A DNA stretch of 64,000 nt from Apostichopus parvimensis (GCA_000934455.1 KN882229.1:185280-249279), one strand, 5' to 3'. Positions 1 to 11,591 are shown, counted from the stretch's first letter. The notes: generated from the letters alone by a model not told the origin. A program made the numbers and translations.

Positions 1-1051
1 AACACTTGCAGGATGAAGTGTAACCTGCAGAGACTTTTCGTGGCAAAGTAGCGTAAATGCAAGTTCTGTATTTGTTGTACCATGATTGATATTGATAATT
101 GTAGAGACAGAGCAAAGATATGAAACTAGCAATCGAAATTAGAACTTCCAGTATTGAGATACTGCGTCATTGATGCTCTTGTTCAAGTTATACGCCAAGA
201 GGCAGAGCCAGCACCTTGTAATGATGATGGTTTTCATCCAGATGGTACCATTATACAAGCGTATTTGGTTTCGTCAGCCACAGAACGGTGAGATGCTTCC
301 AACCATGCAGCAAATCAGTTGATATCACGTTTTGTTTCAAAGTTCACTTAAGAAAGTTTTAAGGTTTGAATTTTTTTATTCCTTTTATTGTTTCTCCAAA
401 AATTTCCAAACATCTCAGATATGGTAAGACACATATAATACTTGAAATCAAAACTTAATCACGAGTGATTGATCCATGTAGACTTGTCCATCATGGTTGA
501 TGCAGACGATCTTACAGTCGATTTTTTAAATTGTTGATGATGATATGCAGAGGTAGTGTTACTTTCATTGTTACAAAATGATATAGTAAAACTATGTTTA
601 TTGTTATGGTCATATACACAGTTATATTACTTTATGGTTCCTACAAGTTGAGTTACAACCAAGTTAACCTTTCAAGTTTTTGTTGTCATTACTGTTTCTC
701 AGCAAATATGTAAATAATTCAGATGCACTACTTTGAAACACTGTAATATGAAGAAAAAGTTACTCAAGTTTTTATGTATTCAAGCGCAAGTTGCCACCAG
801 GATATATGCAGGACAAATAAAGACACTGGCGAAATGGGTTCTCGCCTTCTTATTCAAAGCATAAATGCTTTCGGAGGATACACTGATAAATGTTTCTGTC
901 GTGATTCAACAAAGCTGCCCGAAGTTGAAGCTATTAACACTGTTTACCTGTCATTCAAGACTAAATGTAATAAATTGTTGGAAACAGTTTATGCCAATTG
1001 TTTTCATGTTTTCTTGGATACCTTGTTGGTTCTGTCCGTGTCATGAAGTCA
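1..1051. other. intergenic, nothing recognised
   Basis: AT-rich sequence with short open frames that show no motif or splice context. No repeat was recognised here. Confidence 0.5.
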
Positions 1052-1377
1052 TCAACGGACCCTGAGCAAGTTTCTGATAGCTTCCCTTAGGTACAGATAC
1101 AGATCCACAGCTTCCTGGGGGCTAGTTGGTGGCAGCCAGTTTTGCTCATTCATGAGAACACAACAAAGCTCGAAAACCTCTTGAGAACATGGGAAATCAT
1201 CTTTAAATCGACACTCTTTTCGACAAACTTCCAATTCATCTGGTTCGAGAAATCTCGAGTGAGGTACGTTCGTGGTGCAAAATACATCATTGTTGGCCTA
1301 CCGAATAGTCCTGGGTGTAACCTTGACCTACTGATGCGATGAGTATTCCATTGCAAGACTGTATTATCCAATTCTTC
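1052..1377 (-). mobile_element. DDE integrase-core gene, C-terminal exon region
   Basis: Lies behind a good acceptor (polypyrimidine then CACAG at 1378). It holds the family's C-terminal block, recognisable by WNTHRISRSRL and the G-RP-MMY pattern, followed by a cysteine-containing helical tail ending near 1052. Phase agrees with the donor of the exon at 1678. The intron between them is about 300 bp and contains a run of about 16 G at 1554-1569. Confidence 0.65.
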
Positions 1378-1677
1378 CTGTGTAGAGGTAAAATATTACA
1401 TTGGTAACATGTAATGGTAACATATATTGCATGCAGTAGGTAAGAGAACATTATAAAGTTGGTTGAAAGCTTGTGCTAAAACTCAACATTTGATGTCTGT
1501 ACAATTTATTTCCTTCAACATGTTTGCCTGCCTGTTCTAGGCATAACTCCACGGGGGGGGGGGGGGGGAGGGGACAACACAACAGATCTGTAAAGGTCAC
1601 AGCTGCCTGCATGTCCTGACTGCTATTGACCAAGCTAAGTTATTCTGTTATAATAGAACACTTTATATGAAACTAAC

Positions 1678-2562
1678 CTGAATGGTATTCAAAAAGCAAA
1701 ACTGAATTAAATCTTTATCTAAGTAACTTCCGTCAAAAGCTGTTTCCACGTCCCTCAGGTTACTGAAGAGGTTTATCCAAAATTCAGTGCACTGTTTCCT
1801 CAAAATGCTCCACCAAAACTCGATACGTTGATTAGAAGTGCTTCTACCGTAAAGGAAGCTTCTCTGGGCAGCATGTCGGTCTCTGCCGTTCCTCCGAAGA
1901 AACATTTGCATATCTCTCACCGAACCATTCTCAGTACCTAAATCTGCTCGCACAATCCGTGGACATCTACCAATGCGACCCACCGTGTTGATGTAGTACC
2001 CCGCCATTAGTCGTGGGTCACTGCTTGTCTTGTAAGCTTCAACCCATAAAACATGTCGAGAAAACCCATCGATGCAACCATTTATACATATCCCAAATGG
2101 CTTTAATTTATCGTAAAAGTCAATGTGCCACACAAAGTTAGGACCAATGCCATTGTAATTCCCTCTCCGTAACCTTCTCCTCCTCCTTAGCTCGACACCT
2201 TCAGGATCTAATAATTGGAGAAGATTTCGGACTGTTTCCCTATCAATATTATATCCATTGTTCCTTAGCTTATGATGAAACCAGCGGTATCCATGGAGCT
2301 TACCAGATCGTTCGAGTTCATTGTACATATATATAGCTACATCGAGAAGATCACTGTGGTTTTTCCGTCGGAAAAGTCCTTCATTGCCCATCAATCTTTT
2401 CAGGTGCCGTTTGCTCAGAGTAATGTTGTCTAATTCAAATAGAGCAGTAATCATTTCGTTATTTGTTAGACCCAAACGAAAGTAATAGTGAATTCGCTTC
2501 AAACGATTTGCCTCCTTTGTCACTGAAAAGCTATCCAGCAGAACCAAAGCAAACGTATGCAT
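1678..2562 (-). mobile_element. DDE integrase-core gene, main exon
   Basis: A single open exon of 295 codons. The N-terminal third looks like a helix-turn-helix (about residues 30-60). An rve/RNase-H-like DDE core follows: first Asp in WHIDFYDKL, second Asp in RADLGTEN, Glu in QRIEFWWSILRK about 40 residues later. The start is the ATG at 2562. The exon ends at a strong CAG|GTTAGT donor, matching the spliced form known for this integrase-core family of fish, cnidarians and echinoderms. The exact family is unclear; IS3EU-like is possible. I see no capsid or envelope partner, LTRs or terminal repeats, so it could be a transposon gene or a host-captured copy. It is treated here as a fossil element. 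The main exon is open, and with the next exon the whole locus looks nearly whole, with about one break. Confidence 0.8.
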
Positions 2563-2572
2563 TAAACCTACG

Positions 2573-2741
2573 ACTAATTTGTAATAACTGATTATTAATT
2601 CGTAATTACGAATTATTATTTCGTAATTAGGAATTAGTAAGTCGTATTAACGGATTATTAATTCGTAATTACGAATTATTATTTCGTAATTACGAATTAT
2701 TAATTCGTAATAACGGATTATTAATTCGTAATTACGAATTA
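2573..2741. repeat. 62-63 bp palindromic tandem array
   Basis: About 2.5 copies of a 62-63 bp unit built from the palindrome AATTCGTAATTACGAATT and ending in AACGGATTATT or AACTGATTATT. It starts 11 bp upstream of the integrase start codon and occupies its promoter position. No matching array was seen on the other side of the integrase gene. Confidence 0.85.
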
Positions 2742-3479
2742 ATTTTTTGTTTTGTTTGGCTCTAATGGGCTTTCGTACTATAGACCTACATTGTATTCGT
2801 TATACATTAGCCCTTCGGTGTAAACCACCGTATATTCGTAAATGTTCCCTAACTAAGCGAGAATACAGTAACGTTAACATGTTGTTCAATTTGTTCAATT
2901 TGATCAATCAGTGTCCAGGACTCTGTGTATTCTCTGTCACGTCCTGAGCAGGCGTGCGTCGTGATTGGCAGCCCGTTAATGAGCTTGGTTGTGCACTTAA
3001 TCTGTGGTGTTTTTAGTCATTTTTAGTCAATTTTGTCGTTATAATGCAGCTACCTGCTAGCTAGCTTGTTCGTGACCGAAATAACTTCAAAAGAGTTGAA
3101 GTAATAAAGACGCCTCCATTGAATATCAACTTACTAACTTTGACTTTTCCACAAAATGACACGTATTTGCATGTATGCAAATACAGTTGTTCTAGCTAGT
3201 TACACTACACTTTCTGTTTCGATATTTATGGAACGTTTGATCCCTATACAACTCATCAGAGAAGACAGTCATACCGCTTCGGCATTTGCGGGTCGAGAAG
3301 AAAGTCAAAGTAAAATGTCATAGGATTTGTTATATCAGAAACGTATACGCCAAAAATACTAACCATGCATGAACTTAGTTTCCTTACAAAGGAATCGACG
3401 AACCTTTCAAATTCATAGGCACCAATCCCCCTCCCTCGACGCCTTTAAAGCATGTAACGTAATTCTTTACAGCTAAAAG
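2742..3479. other. intergenic, nothing recognised
   Basis: No gene or clear repeat. Short open frames only. Confidence 0.4.
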
Positions 3480-3507
3480 TTCGGACGCTTTTTAGAAATA
3501 CCCATAT

Positions 3508-3740
3508 ATTAGTTCGTGGGTCCAGGGGGTTTTAGAAATGCTTATATGGTTGTTACTAAAATCCCCACGACTTCTGTCAACTAAAGATAAGCGTTTCTCG
3601 GTACACCCGTGGGTCGAGGGGGTTTTAGAAACGTTTATATGGTTCTTACTATAACCCCCACGACCCACGACCTCGGTTAAACTTGACATAAAAAGTTTGG
3701 GTCGTGGGTTGTGGGGGTCGTGGGGGTTTTAGTAACAACC
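3508..3740. repeat. tandem units each folding on themselves (GGGGGTTTTAGAAA / CCCCCACGACC)
   Basis: Two units about 93 bp apart (3513-3575 and 3607-3668) plus a third partial copy at 3700-3735. Each begins with CGTGGGTC-GGGGGTTTTAGAAA and ends with the near-complement ACTAAAATCCCCACGAC, so each unit can form a hairpin. The array abuts the 3' end of the SET composite remnant. The open frames reading through it are repeat translation. Confidence 0.8.
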
Positions 3741-3744
3741 GTCT

Positions 3745-4071
3745 GATTCCTGTTATAGATGAATCTCTTTCCCTTGCAGCGATCACTAGTTTGGCCATAT
3801 CCCGCATCCTTTGGGACACTAAGAGAGCCTGATGTTCCTCTGGATGATTTCTAAGCAGTCTGGATCCATAAATTAAAATATCACTGTCCTTCTTCACTTC
3901 AAGCGATATTTCATCTGAAATCATTCTCGATAAGACTTTGATTCTCAGAGACTCACAATTTTTTGGATTTGCAGCAACCTCTGGTATCATCATCTTTGCA
4001 GCACTCTCTACTCTCCTCTGCATTTCTCTGCCATGTTTGTTAGATTTTTTTTTGGATGCATTGATAACCAC
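3745..4071 (-). pseudogene. SET composite gene, basic helical segment (remnant)
   Basis: Minus-strand segment encoding a basic start (about KKKSNKHGREMQRR), then RVESAAKMMIP and a helical stretch ending in QRMRDMAKLVIAARERD. This order matches what I recall of the region after the zinc-finger-like part in large SET/recombinase composite proteins of fish and echinoderms, where the equivalent helix precedes the recombinase domain. Homology is cut off at about 3750, where the palindromic tandem repeat starts, and no recombinase exon is seen beyond. It overlaps the preceding frame near a run of nine A's, so a frame change lies there. Confidence 0.55.
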
Positions 4072-4553
4072 TTACGTGTGAAGGAACCAGAACAGAACTC
4101 ACAGGGAAGATACTGACTGGAAGTTTCATTGTAGCTTGGTCGCTTTCGGAGCACTATTTGTCCTTTCCCTGTGGCCCATACATTGAGATAAGGTTTCAAT
4201 TGCCCCTTATTCCTTAGTTGAGTCCTTTCTTTGTTAACTCTACTTTCTTCACTTGTAGTTCATCTTTATGCCAAATAAACCAATGCCCTTGCAATTTTAC
4301 AATCAAGTTTTCCACAAAAGAAACAGCAGTCTTTCTTGTCCCAGACCCTTTTATGTTTACACATATTTCCAGTATGCACTCCCCAATTGGAACTCTCATC
4401 TTCACTGCTTTCTCTTGATAAATCTGTTGATTGAAGGTCACTGTCTAGAGGCTTCTTGTTCTTAACTACTGTCTTTCCCTTAGAATATCGATCAGTCTTT
4501 TTCATTCCTTTATCTTTACTGTGTTCACATGACACACCTTTTGAAGGTTGCAT
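4008..4553 (-). pseudogene. SET composite gene, zinc-finger-like region (remnant)
   Basis: Three overlapping minus-strand frames together carry the family's two Cys-rich units. The first is KKDCCFFCGKLDCKIAR, where homologues continue ARHLE. The second is KGQIVLRKRPS followed by YLPCEFCSGSFTRKWL. The spacer KDELQVKKVELTKKG sits between them in a different frame. At least two frame changes separate the pieces, so this copy is probably non-functional. The finger His residues expected after KIAR are missing in the visible frame. Confidence 0.6.
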
Positions 4554-5110
4554 TGCTGCATATGGGCTGTAGTCTCCACCGCTTTCACAAGTTTCATCTG
4601 AAGCTTCAAGGTTACGGCTTTTCCCAAGCCCCTTTGGAGACTTTATGTTCTTAACTGCGGCCTTTCTTTTAAATTTTTCAAGTTTCTTATCATTTTGCCT
4701 TTACTGTTTTCTCTGGACTTAAATCTCGAAGATTGCATTTCTGCATATATACTCGTATCTGAACTGCTTTCACCGGAAAATAGCTGTTGCTTGAAAGTCA
4801 TTGCTTTTATTCATCATAGGTGCAACGTTGGCACTCTTAACTGCTGCCTTTTGCCTAAACCTTACGGGGGGCCTTCCTTGCCCTTTTATGCAATTTGCTT
4901 ACTTGATATTTACATCTTCAAGGTTGCACTTGTGCATGTAAACTTGCATCTTCACTGCTTTCACTCAATGTATCTGTTGCTCCATGGTCACTGCTTATGT
5001 CCAGTGTGTCTTTCAAATTCGTTCAAATAGTGTAAGTTCCTTTCTTATTCTGTTACCTTTACTGCTTGAAGATTTTGCTTCTGCATATCAACTCTCAACT
5101 TCACGGTGTT
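4371..5110 (-). repeat. degenerate ~187-bp repeats coding the acidic linker
   Basis: Five degenerate copies, anchored at about 4371, 4557, 4744, 4934 and 5084 (spacings about 186, 187, 190 and 150 bp). The shared plus-strand pattern is TTGCATTTCTGCATAT followed by CTTCACTGCTTTCACT and TCTGTTGC. On the minus strand they encode Ser/Asp/Glu-rich text ending each unit with a Gln/His-rich turn. This is the stretched linker between SET and the zinc-finger part. Confidence 0.65.
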
Positions 5111-5191
5111 CACTGGATACATCTATTGCTTTAAATTGACCGCATTTTCCTGACTCCTTCTTCCTCATTGGTTTACTTTGCTTACCATGTT

Positions 5192-5686
5192 TTAATAGCT
5201 GCTTACATTTCCTGACTTTCTTCCATGTACGCTTTTTGGTGGGCTTTCACTACTGCTGCTGGTACTGCTTATTTCTTCAAAGATCTTTGCCACTTTGTTG
5301 CTCTTAGATATCTTCAGCTGCTTTTTGGTGTAATGCTTTCCTAATGTCCTCCGACTGTGCTTCCAAATCTCAAAATTTAATGTACACTTCTTATCCCTCA
5401 AAGCCTTGTTAGCACTACCTCCAGGTGATATCTGCACACCTTTACTGCTGTTCTCACTTGTTGATATCAGTTCTACCTCCTCATCTGGTATCTCATTATT
5501 ACTCTTCCTCGAAGGTGAACATTTTGGTGTTGTATTTTCATCATAACAACTTTCTCCATCCACAGATGCAAACTCCCTGTTATTCATTACTATCAATGTT
5601 TCTTGCGCTATATTTGTATGATTCACCTGGCTGTTTACTTTCTTGCGAACTCTGTTGTCTACCCTGTGAGGAATAACATCAGACAT
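5192..5686 (-). pseudogene. SET composite gene, low-complexity linker
   Basis: A 164-codon open frame of hydrophilic, Ser/Lys/Glu-rich sequence (for example a run SSTSSSSESPPK) with no fold evident. Its strand and position, between the SET fragment and the zinc-finger-like part, suggest it is the disordered linker of the same protein. No splice signals were needed to keep it open. Codon-level conservation cannot be judged from one copy. Confidence 0.45.
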
Positions 5687-5688
5687 TT

Positions 5689-6245
5689 CTGAAAAACTGC
5701 TTTCAAGGACAGTTTGTTCGTGATGGTTTTGACCATATTTTGGCTTTATTCAATCCGGGTTCTGCTTCTACTTGCAACTGTATTTGTTTCTCTCCACAAG
5801 TTTCTCTTTCTGAACTAGAACCATGATTCTCTCTTTGGTTGCGTGTAACATTACCTTCGTGATCGGTTATAATATGAGCACTGTAACAATCATCTTTTGA
5901 CTTGCTTGAGAAGTTTGCCTCTTGTTCAAATGTTCCTTGTGATTCCCTCGAGATTTTGGTATTTACTGCTGAAAAACTGCTTTCAGGGACAGTTTCTTCA
6001 TGATGGTTTTTAATATTCTGTTTTGTTCAATCCAGTTTCTGCTTCTGCTTGTAACTGTATTTCTTCCTCTCCACAAGTTTCTCTTTCTGAACTAGAACCA
6101 TGATTCTCTCTTCGGTTGCGTGTAACATTACCTTCGTGATCGGTTATAATATCAGCACTGTTACAATCATCTTTTGACTTTGCATCTTGTTCAAATATTC
6201 CTTGTGATTGTATTGAGATGTTTCTACTTTCTGCTGTCATGCTTT
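5689..6245 (-). repeat. 280-bp tandem duplication inside the linker
   Basis: Copy 1 is about 5689-5968 and copy 2 about 5969-6245. Both start at CTGAAAAACTGCTTTCA (offset 280 bp) and share the CTCTCCACAAGTTTCTCT and CCTTCGTGATCGGTTATAA stretches with few differences. In copy 2 the minus strand is open (6010-6252) and encodes acidic sequence such as ERETCGEEEIQLQAEAE. Confidence 0.85.
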
Positions 6246-6531
6246 TGAACATTCTCTTCCATTGTGCTTGTTGTCATAACTGCTAGGGCCTGATGTTGTT
6301 GACCAAGAAGTATAGTAAGGTGGTGGGAATTGGAACCCACTGGTTAATCCATAATCATAAAGCAGTTCAGTGTTTTCAGGAATATCCACCATTGCAAACA
6401 GACACAGTCTTGGTTTACCCATCAACTCAATCACCTTCATCTTGCAATTTTGGTCCTTTTTTCCGCCATGGTTAACTAATCTTCCAAGGGAAGGGTGCCC
6501 ACATGGAGGTTCTTCTGTAGCATCGATAAAA
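6237..6531 (-). pseudogene. KMT5A-like SET-domain fragment
   Basis: Minus-strand frame giving RYITFIDATEEPPCGHPSLG, then RLVNHGGKKDQNCKMKV, then GKPRLCLFAMVDIPENTE, then LLYDYGL. This is the C-terminal half of a SET domain of the KMT5A (SET8) kind: the NH of RLVNH and the Tyr of YDYG are family active-site positions. The substrate-side N-terminal half of SET is not visible upstream (6532-7250), and no convincing acceptor precedes the fragment. The frame runs on to about 6240, then changes into the linker. A lysine methyltransferase fragment at the head of a larger composite; function is doubtful in this copy. Confidence 0.75.
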
Positions 6532-6549
6532 GTGATATAACGTATCCAA

Positions 6550-7265
6550 ATTTATAGGGAAAAGCAGATAAACTTAACCAGAATGCAAAAATACAATGTG
6601 GTATTCATGATGTAACATGATCAATATATTATCAATCACTGTATCATCAAGTGTATCATCTGGAGACATTGAGCCTACAAGATATTCCCACTGGCACTTT
6701 CACCACTTTTGAACTCCATGAAAACCATTTCACTTATTGCAATCAATGTAGCACAACATATCAAATGAGATGGAACACAAGCTTCTCCTCTTAGCATTTA
6801 CAGTCTTTTCACAATCTGACGAAAGTTTACTCTAAATGACCTTTCATCTTTATCAAAGACAATAGGGTGCTTGTACTCAACATTGTAACCCAGATACCAA
6901 ATGAGATCCAGTTTACAAGGTAGGCGTCACACTCACATATTAAGACAAACACCTATCATGACTGCATAGGTTTCTGTTATCTTTGAAACAGAAAAATGTC
7001 ACATTTTTAAAGGTCTAGTATGAGCCTCTATTGAAAAATACTTAAAGGTATATGCTCTTGATAAATTCTGCGGTGACTGTTTGAAAAACAAGTAACCATG
7101 TCTAACCATGAATAATTAGCACTTTTAAGATAAATAATACCTGAGATCATGTACTACACTATCCCATAAACACTGCAAAGACACACAACATGCCTGATTG
7201 GGATGTTAATATTCTTTTGATCTGAAATACAAATATTGTTTTATCCATTTTTTGTCTTTTGATGA
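6550..7265. other. intergenic, nothing recognised
   Basis: AT-rich, no open frame or repeat recognised. The missing N-terminal SET exon was looked for here and not found. Confidence 0.4.
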
Positions 7266-7370
7266 TTAACATGGTCTCAGTATGTATATTTCACATGTAC
7301 AGTAGCCTATGTTTCACATGGAAACATGGCGGCTGCATTTGTGTTACGAAAGTATCATTACATCTGTGTG

Positions 7371-7545
7371 ATGTATATATTACCAATGTTCACTGTCCTG
7401 ACATGTCTAGGATAAAGTATAAACTGTGTATATGTCCTGAGATATGTTTCACATGCACACATGTGTGACATATCTCAGGACATATACACAGTTTATACTT
7501 TATCCTAGACATGTACAGGACAGTGAACATTGGTAATATATACAT
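7371..7545. repeat. 175-bp snapback palindrome
   Basis: Left arm 7371-7446 and right arm 7469-7545 are reverse complements apart from one extra base in the right arm. The 22-bp loop is itself partly palindromic. Related degenerate direct copies lie around 7270-7330 and 7705-7830 (TGTCCTGAG-TATGTTTCACATG and ATGTTCACTGTCCT), so an inverted copy of a local repeat probably produced it. Confidence 0.92.
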
Positions 7546-7999
7546 ATGTATACCATATATTACCCAAGTTTACTATCCTCACATGCATCTGACTATGTGT
7601 ATGTGTCCTTCCAGCCTAATACACATGGTAAACACTATTGCGGTGTCAAAACCATGATGTAAATAAGTTTAATGTATCCATTTCTAGTGTACACTGTACA
7701 ATATGTAGGAAAAGGTATAAAACTGTGTATTTGTCCTGAGGTATGTTTCACATGGACGCATGATAGACATTGCATATCTGTTGAAAACATAGCAGTGGGT
7801 TAATGTTTATTACTAATGTTCACTGTCCTCACATGACTTTCTTTGCAGGTGAATTCCACTACATACTGCATAATTAGCTTTTGCGAGAAGAATGCACTAC
7901 TTCTTAATTTGTATCTGCTTTAATCAATAAGAAATTACTCAAAAGCTCTTTGCTTATACCTTATACAAACATAAACTACCAAATGCTTCCTGTGTATTT

Positions 8000-9190
8000 G
8001 AAGGTGTCCAAATAAAAGCACTTGGACTTTAGAAATGGCACTCACTATGTGAGAACCGTACGTAAATCGACGTGTATCGATTTAGCCTTGTGGGTGAGTA
8101 TGGTTACGCTACGCAGGCCTAATCTATCGGCCTGAGGCTGGTCTTACTCTCAGTGACTAGTCTTATGATTAATCATGTTGCGGGATCCCGAAGAATTGGA
8201 ATTTTCTGCTAGTGAAAAATGAAGCACCGTAGTTAGTTGCGATCATTTCCAGAGACAGAGGGTATAAGCCCAGGTATACAGCACGTACATTGCAGGTCCA
8301 AAAATATAAGCATGCGGTATGCCCACATGCGCATTATTGTACTGCATACACGTTGTGAATGGGGAGTGGGGGTGATACCAACAAGCTACTATAATTTTTG
8401 GGTGGTGGATTTTTGTTTTAAAGATTAAGGATTTTCCAAATTTTATTTGAAGTGTTGAACACTTGCGGCAAATAAGCTAGTCATCCGTCGGACAACCTAA
8501 GCAGGGTGTTGGCTTGTCCGACATGATTTTGGGTCATCTCGGATGATTGGACGACCATTAAATTTGAGTCATGTATGTCCTGCAGAGCAAAAGCCTTTTG
8601 TTTACTTTATAGCACGTGTTTTTATTAGTTAAGACATAATGAGCACACTGTACATATGCACTAATGGCTAGGTACAGTACTGTATACTTTGTACACTACA
8701 GACCCTGGTGGCTGTGACCAGACTTGCTTTCTACCCCACGGTTCAATACACGCATGTATGACAAGCTAGATGGATTACAACTTGTATGTAGTACTATACT
8801 GTGCATGTGGGCATACCACATGCCAATATCTTGCTGCAATGTATGTGTTGTGGGATTACTCTGTATCTGGAAACGATTACGGAAATAATTTTTTACTACC
8901 ACAGAATTCCCGCAACCCAACATGGATTAATAATGAACAGTGTCATACACCATATAAAATGTTTTTAACTCTACACTACAGTTCTGTCCAAGATGTTTGC
9001 AAAGTCCATCTTCGTAAGACTAGTCACTAAGAGTAAGACTTATCTTCATAAGCCTGAAACCGATAAACTTGGCCTGCGTAGCCTAATATTACGGTACTCA
9101 CCTACATGATTAAATGGATACATTGTACTATTACTTACAAGGCGCACCATTTTCAAGTCCAAGTGGTTTTGTTTGGACAACTAAAACATC
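8000..9190. mobile_element. long inverted-repeat (foldback-type) element
   Basis: Sequence 8004-8370 matches the reverse complement of 8770-9186 over most of its length. Matching blocks from outside in: GTCCAAA-AAA--CACTTGGAC, GGTGAGTA, CTACGCAGGCC, TCTTACTC-TAGTGACTAGTC, CATGTTG, and GGTATGCCCACATGC. The right arm carries an extra stretch near 8950-9010. The central 400 bp have a small hairpin (GTCGGACAA / TTGTCCGAC near 8487-8522). No open frame looks like a transposase, so it is non-autonomous. Ends and target duplication could not be fixed. Confidence 0.75.
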
Positions 9191-10177
9191 CTGCAGACGA
9201 CCAAGTATATAGGCAAGGTTGTCCGAAGGACATCCTTAAATCTTTCTTAAACATGAGCCCTGGTTCCCATCACCAAAAAAAGAAAAAAAAAATCAATATC
9301 TCTCGTATGAGCACAAGCCCCGAAAGAAAGGATTATAACAAATATTATGTGTCAAATTGAAAGTGGACCCTATGTTTTCAAGGGGATTTTTTGCCCAAGT
9401 TGGAAGTTAAAAAGATATTATTCTCATGTATGTTATACGTCTGTCTAAGAGTCATTTTCAGCCATTTGTGACTTGATTTCCTAATGTCCTGTCCAGATGT
9501 GCCTACAGACCTGATTACCCACACTGATACTTTTGAGACTTTACATGAAATGCAGTACACTAATCAACACTTATCTTTCACTGGCAAGACCCTTTCAACA
9601 AATCCATCCTTGTCCTTCCTCATTAGGATGACAATGAAGTTTGCCTCTACACTGTCTGACACATTGCGTGCCCTGATCCATCTAAAACAAATAAGTCACA
9701 ATTTCGAAGGTCTGTGATAAAATTTACACTTTGTAGATGATGCTATAACATGCAGCTAACCTCACAGAGCTACCTTAATATGACACAAATTGCTTTGATT
9801 CCAATTTTACAAGCTAATTAAGACTTATTTATGAACCTAATACTATAATCATGGGAGAACACTGGTTTAAGTAAGCATCTTCATCCATCCATACTATTTG
9901 GTGGCAGATCCAACATATGATAGTCCTAGGGTCAGGTTGGAAGTTAGAAAATCTTGGACATGATCCACCATCACAAATGTGGATGGGTAGCCTGTTAACT
10001 ATCTTGTACCTGTTCTATATATCAGTATCGGTAAGCAATAGGGCAAAATCTAATTTTAAAAACCCAAGTATATTTGCTTTCAAAAGTTTTTCAAAAGGAA
10101 GTGAAACAACTTAAATTTCTAGTTCTATGCTGTTCTTTGGGAGTTAATTGTAAAACTTTGGAACAGAGAAATCCTGA
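9191..10177. other. intergenic, nothing recognised
   Basis: No gene, repeat or splice pattern that I can support. Confidence 0.35.
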
Positions 10178-10712
10178 CTACTTGAACAATTTAACTAAAT
10201 GCAATATGTGTGTGCAGAAAATATCACTTACAGTCATGTCTGATGAAGAAGATACTGCAATTTTGGCTGGGGCAGGTTCTTCTCTTGACTGAGCAACTGT
10301 TTGTATCTTAACTTCCATGGTATCTTGCAGAGTATCTTCATCCATTTCAACAAATAGTCCATCCCGCTCAAATCTAGCTGTAACATAGAGTGATAGACTA
10401 GACAGTCTTGTACCAAACAAAACTTTTCCTTCACTTGCTCAATAAGGGACTCATACGTCTCTTTTCTTTCTTTAATAACTTCACTCTTTTGTGAGCTGAC
10501 TGCTCCAAAGTTACATACATTTTTTTTTGTATGCGCTTCTCCACTGCTAGAGCTATTCCAGCTGATCTATGAAATCAATGAGGATTTTACGAAGTTCGTC
10601 CAGGGTGAACATATTCTGTTTATATGTCTCCATAACCAGCATCAAGCACTTTATTCTTCCTTTAACTTCAACTTGGTAGGACTTTTTCACTGGCATTCTG
10701 TTAGCTCTGACA
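10178..10712 (-). CDS. possible exons of an unrecognised minus-strand gene
   Basis: Two protein-like stretches on the minus strand. The upstream one (about 10555-10710) follows a plausible acceptor TTCTTGTCAG and reads KSYQVEVKGRIKCLMLVMET, then MFTLDELRKILIDFIDQLE before a stop. The downstream one (10240-10420) reads FERDGLFVEMDEDTLQ, then an Ala/Pro/Ser stretch, and ends at a consensus donor GACATGACT|GTAAGT at about 10236. Between them the best frame changes more than once. I do not recognise the protein. It could be a real gene with a disturbed middle exon or a pseudogene. Confidence 0.3.
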
Positions 10713-11591
10713 AGAAATGTTTAAGGATGCAATGTGTTTTAGAACAGGTCATATATTAACCCTTCACGAAGGCCATAAACTCAAGTTCAAGCAGTTATAA
10801 TATGCACAGTGTACTAAAAGTACTTGTCAAGGAGCTAATAATCCTTTCTTTTCCAAACAAAAACTCAGCAGGATGTGGCAAGGCTAGTGTTATACTCCCA
10901 CCACATATTTCTTCCATTGTTTGAAACCTAACTGTAGTCTGTAGCATCCCACAACTGTTCTACAGTGGTAGGCTACTATGAATACTATGAACGAAAATAC
11001 ACCACTTTGTGACAATTTCTTTGGTAGATTGAATTAGATTGACCGTCACATTGAGTAATTCATATGTTGACAGAATGCTTGCAGTGAAAGGATTATCTAT
11101 TTGTAGTATAACAACAACACAACACATGTTTAGTGGCCAAAAGGCTAATTCTGCAGTATGTCTACGTACGTTAGACCAGGCCTAGCCTACCCTTCGAAAA
11201 CGTAGTAGCCTTAAAAGTTAAAGTTGACTATTGTTATTGTTTTGGTCGTCACAACTTTATTATCATTACTAGTTATCTTTTTTGGTGTTGACAGAGAATT
11301 GATAGGGGATAGGTTGTACTTTAAAACTTGTCCTCAGAAATTGTAAATGTCCTCACAAGTATACACTTGTAGAGGTATACATGAAAAGAGGGGGCTATAT
11401 ACATTTTCGCATATATTCAGTATACACCAGGTATTGGAAAAGTACTTAATATGGGCACATTCGAGATAAGTCCATAGCAGTGTTGGTCAACCCCTGGGGT
11501 TCAGTTAAAGGTACTTAGAATGTGAGGACACGAATTCAGTTGTCCTCACATATACAGTCCTGTAGAGGAAAATGTCCTCGTAAATATAGGT

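Noticed and set aside
3492-3689. Minus-strand open frame with repeated NNHISISKTPWTH-like text
   Set aside because: It is the translation of the palindromic tandem repeat.
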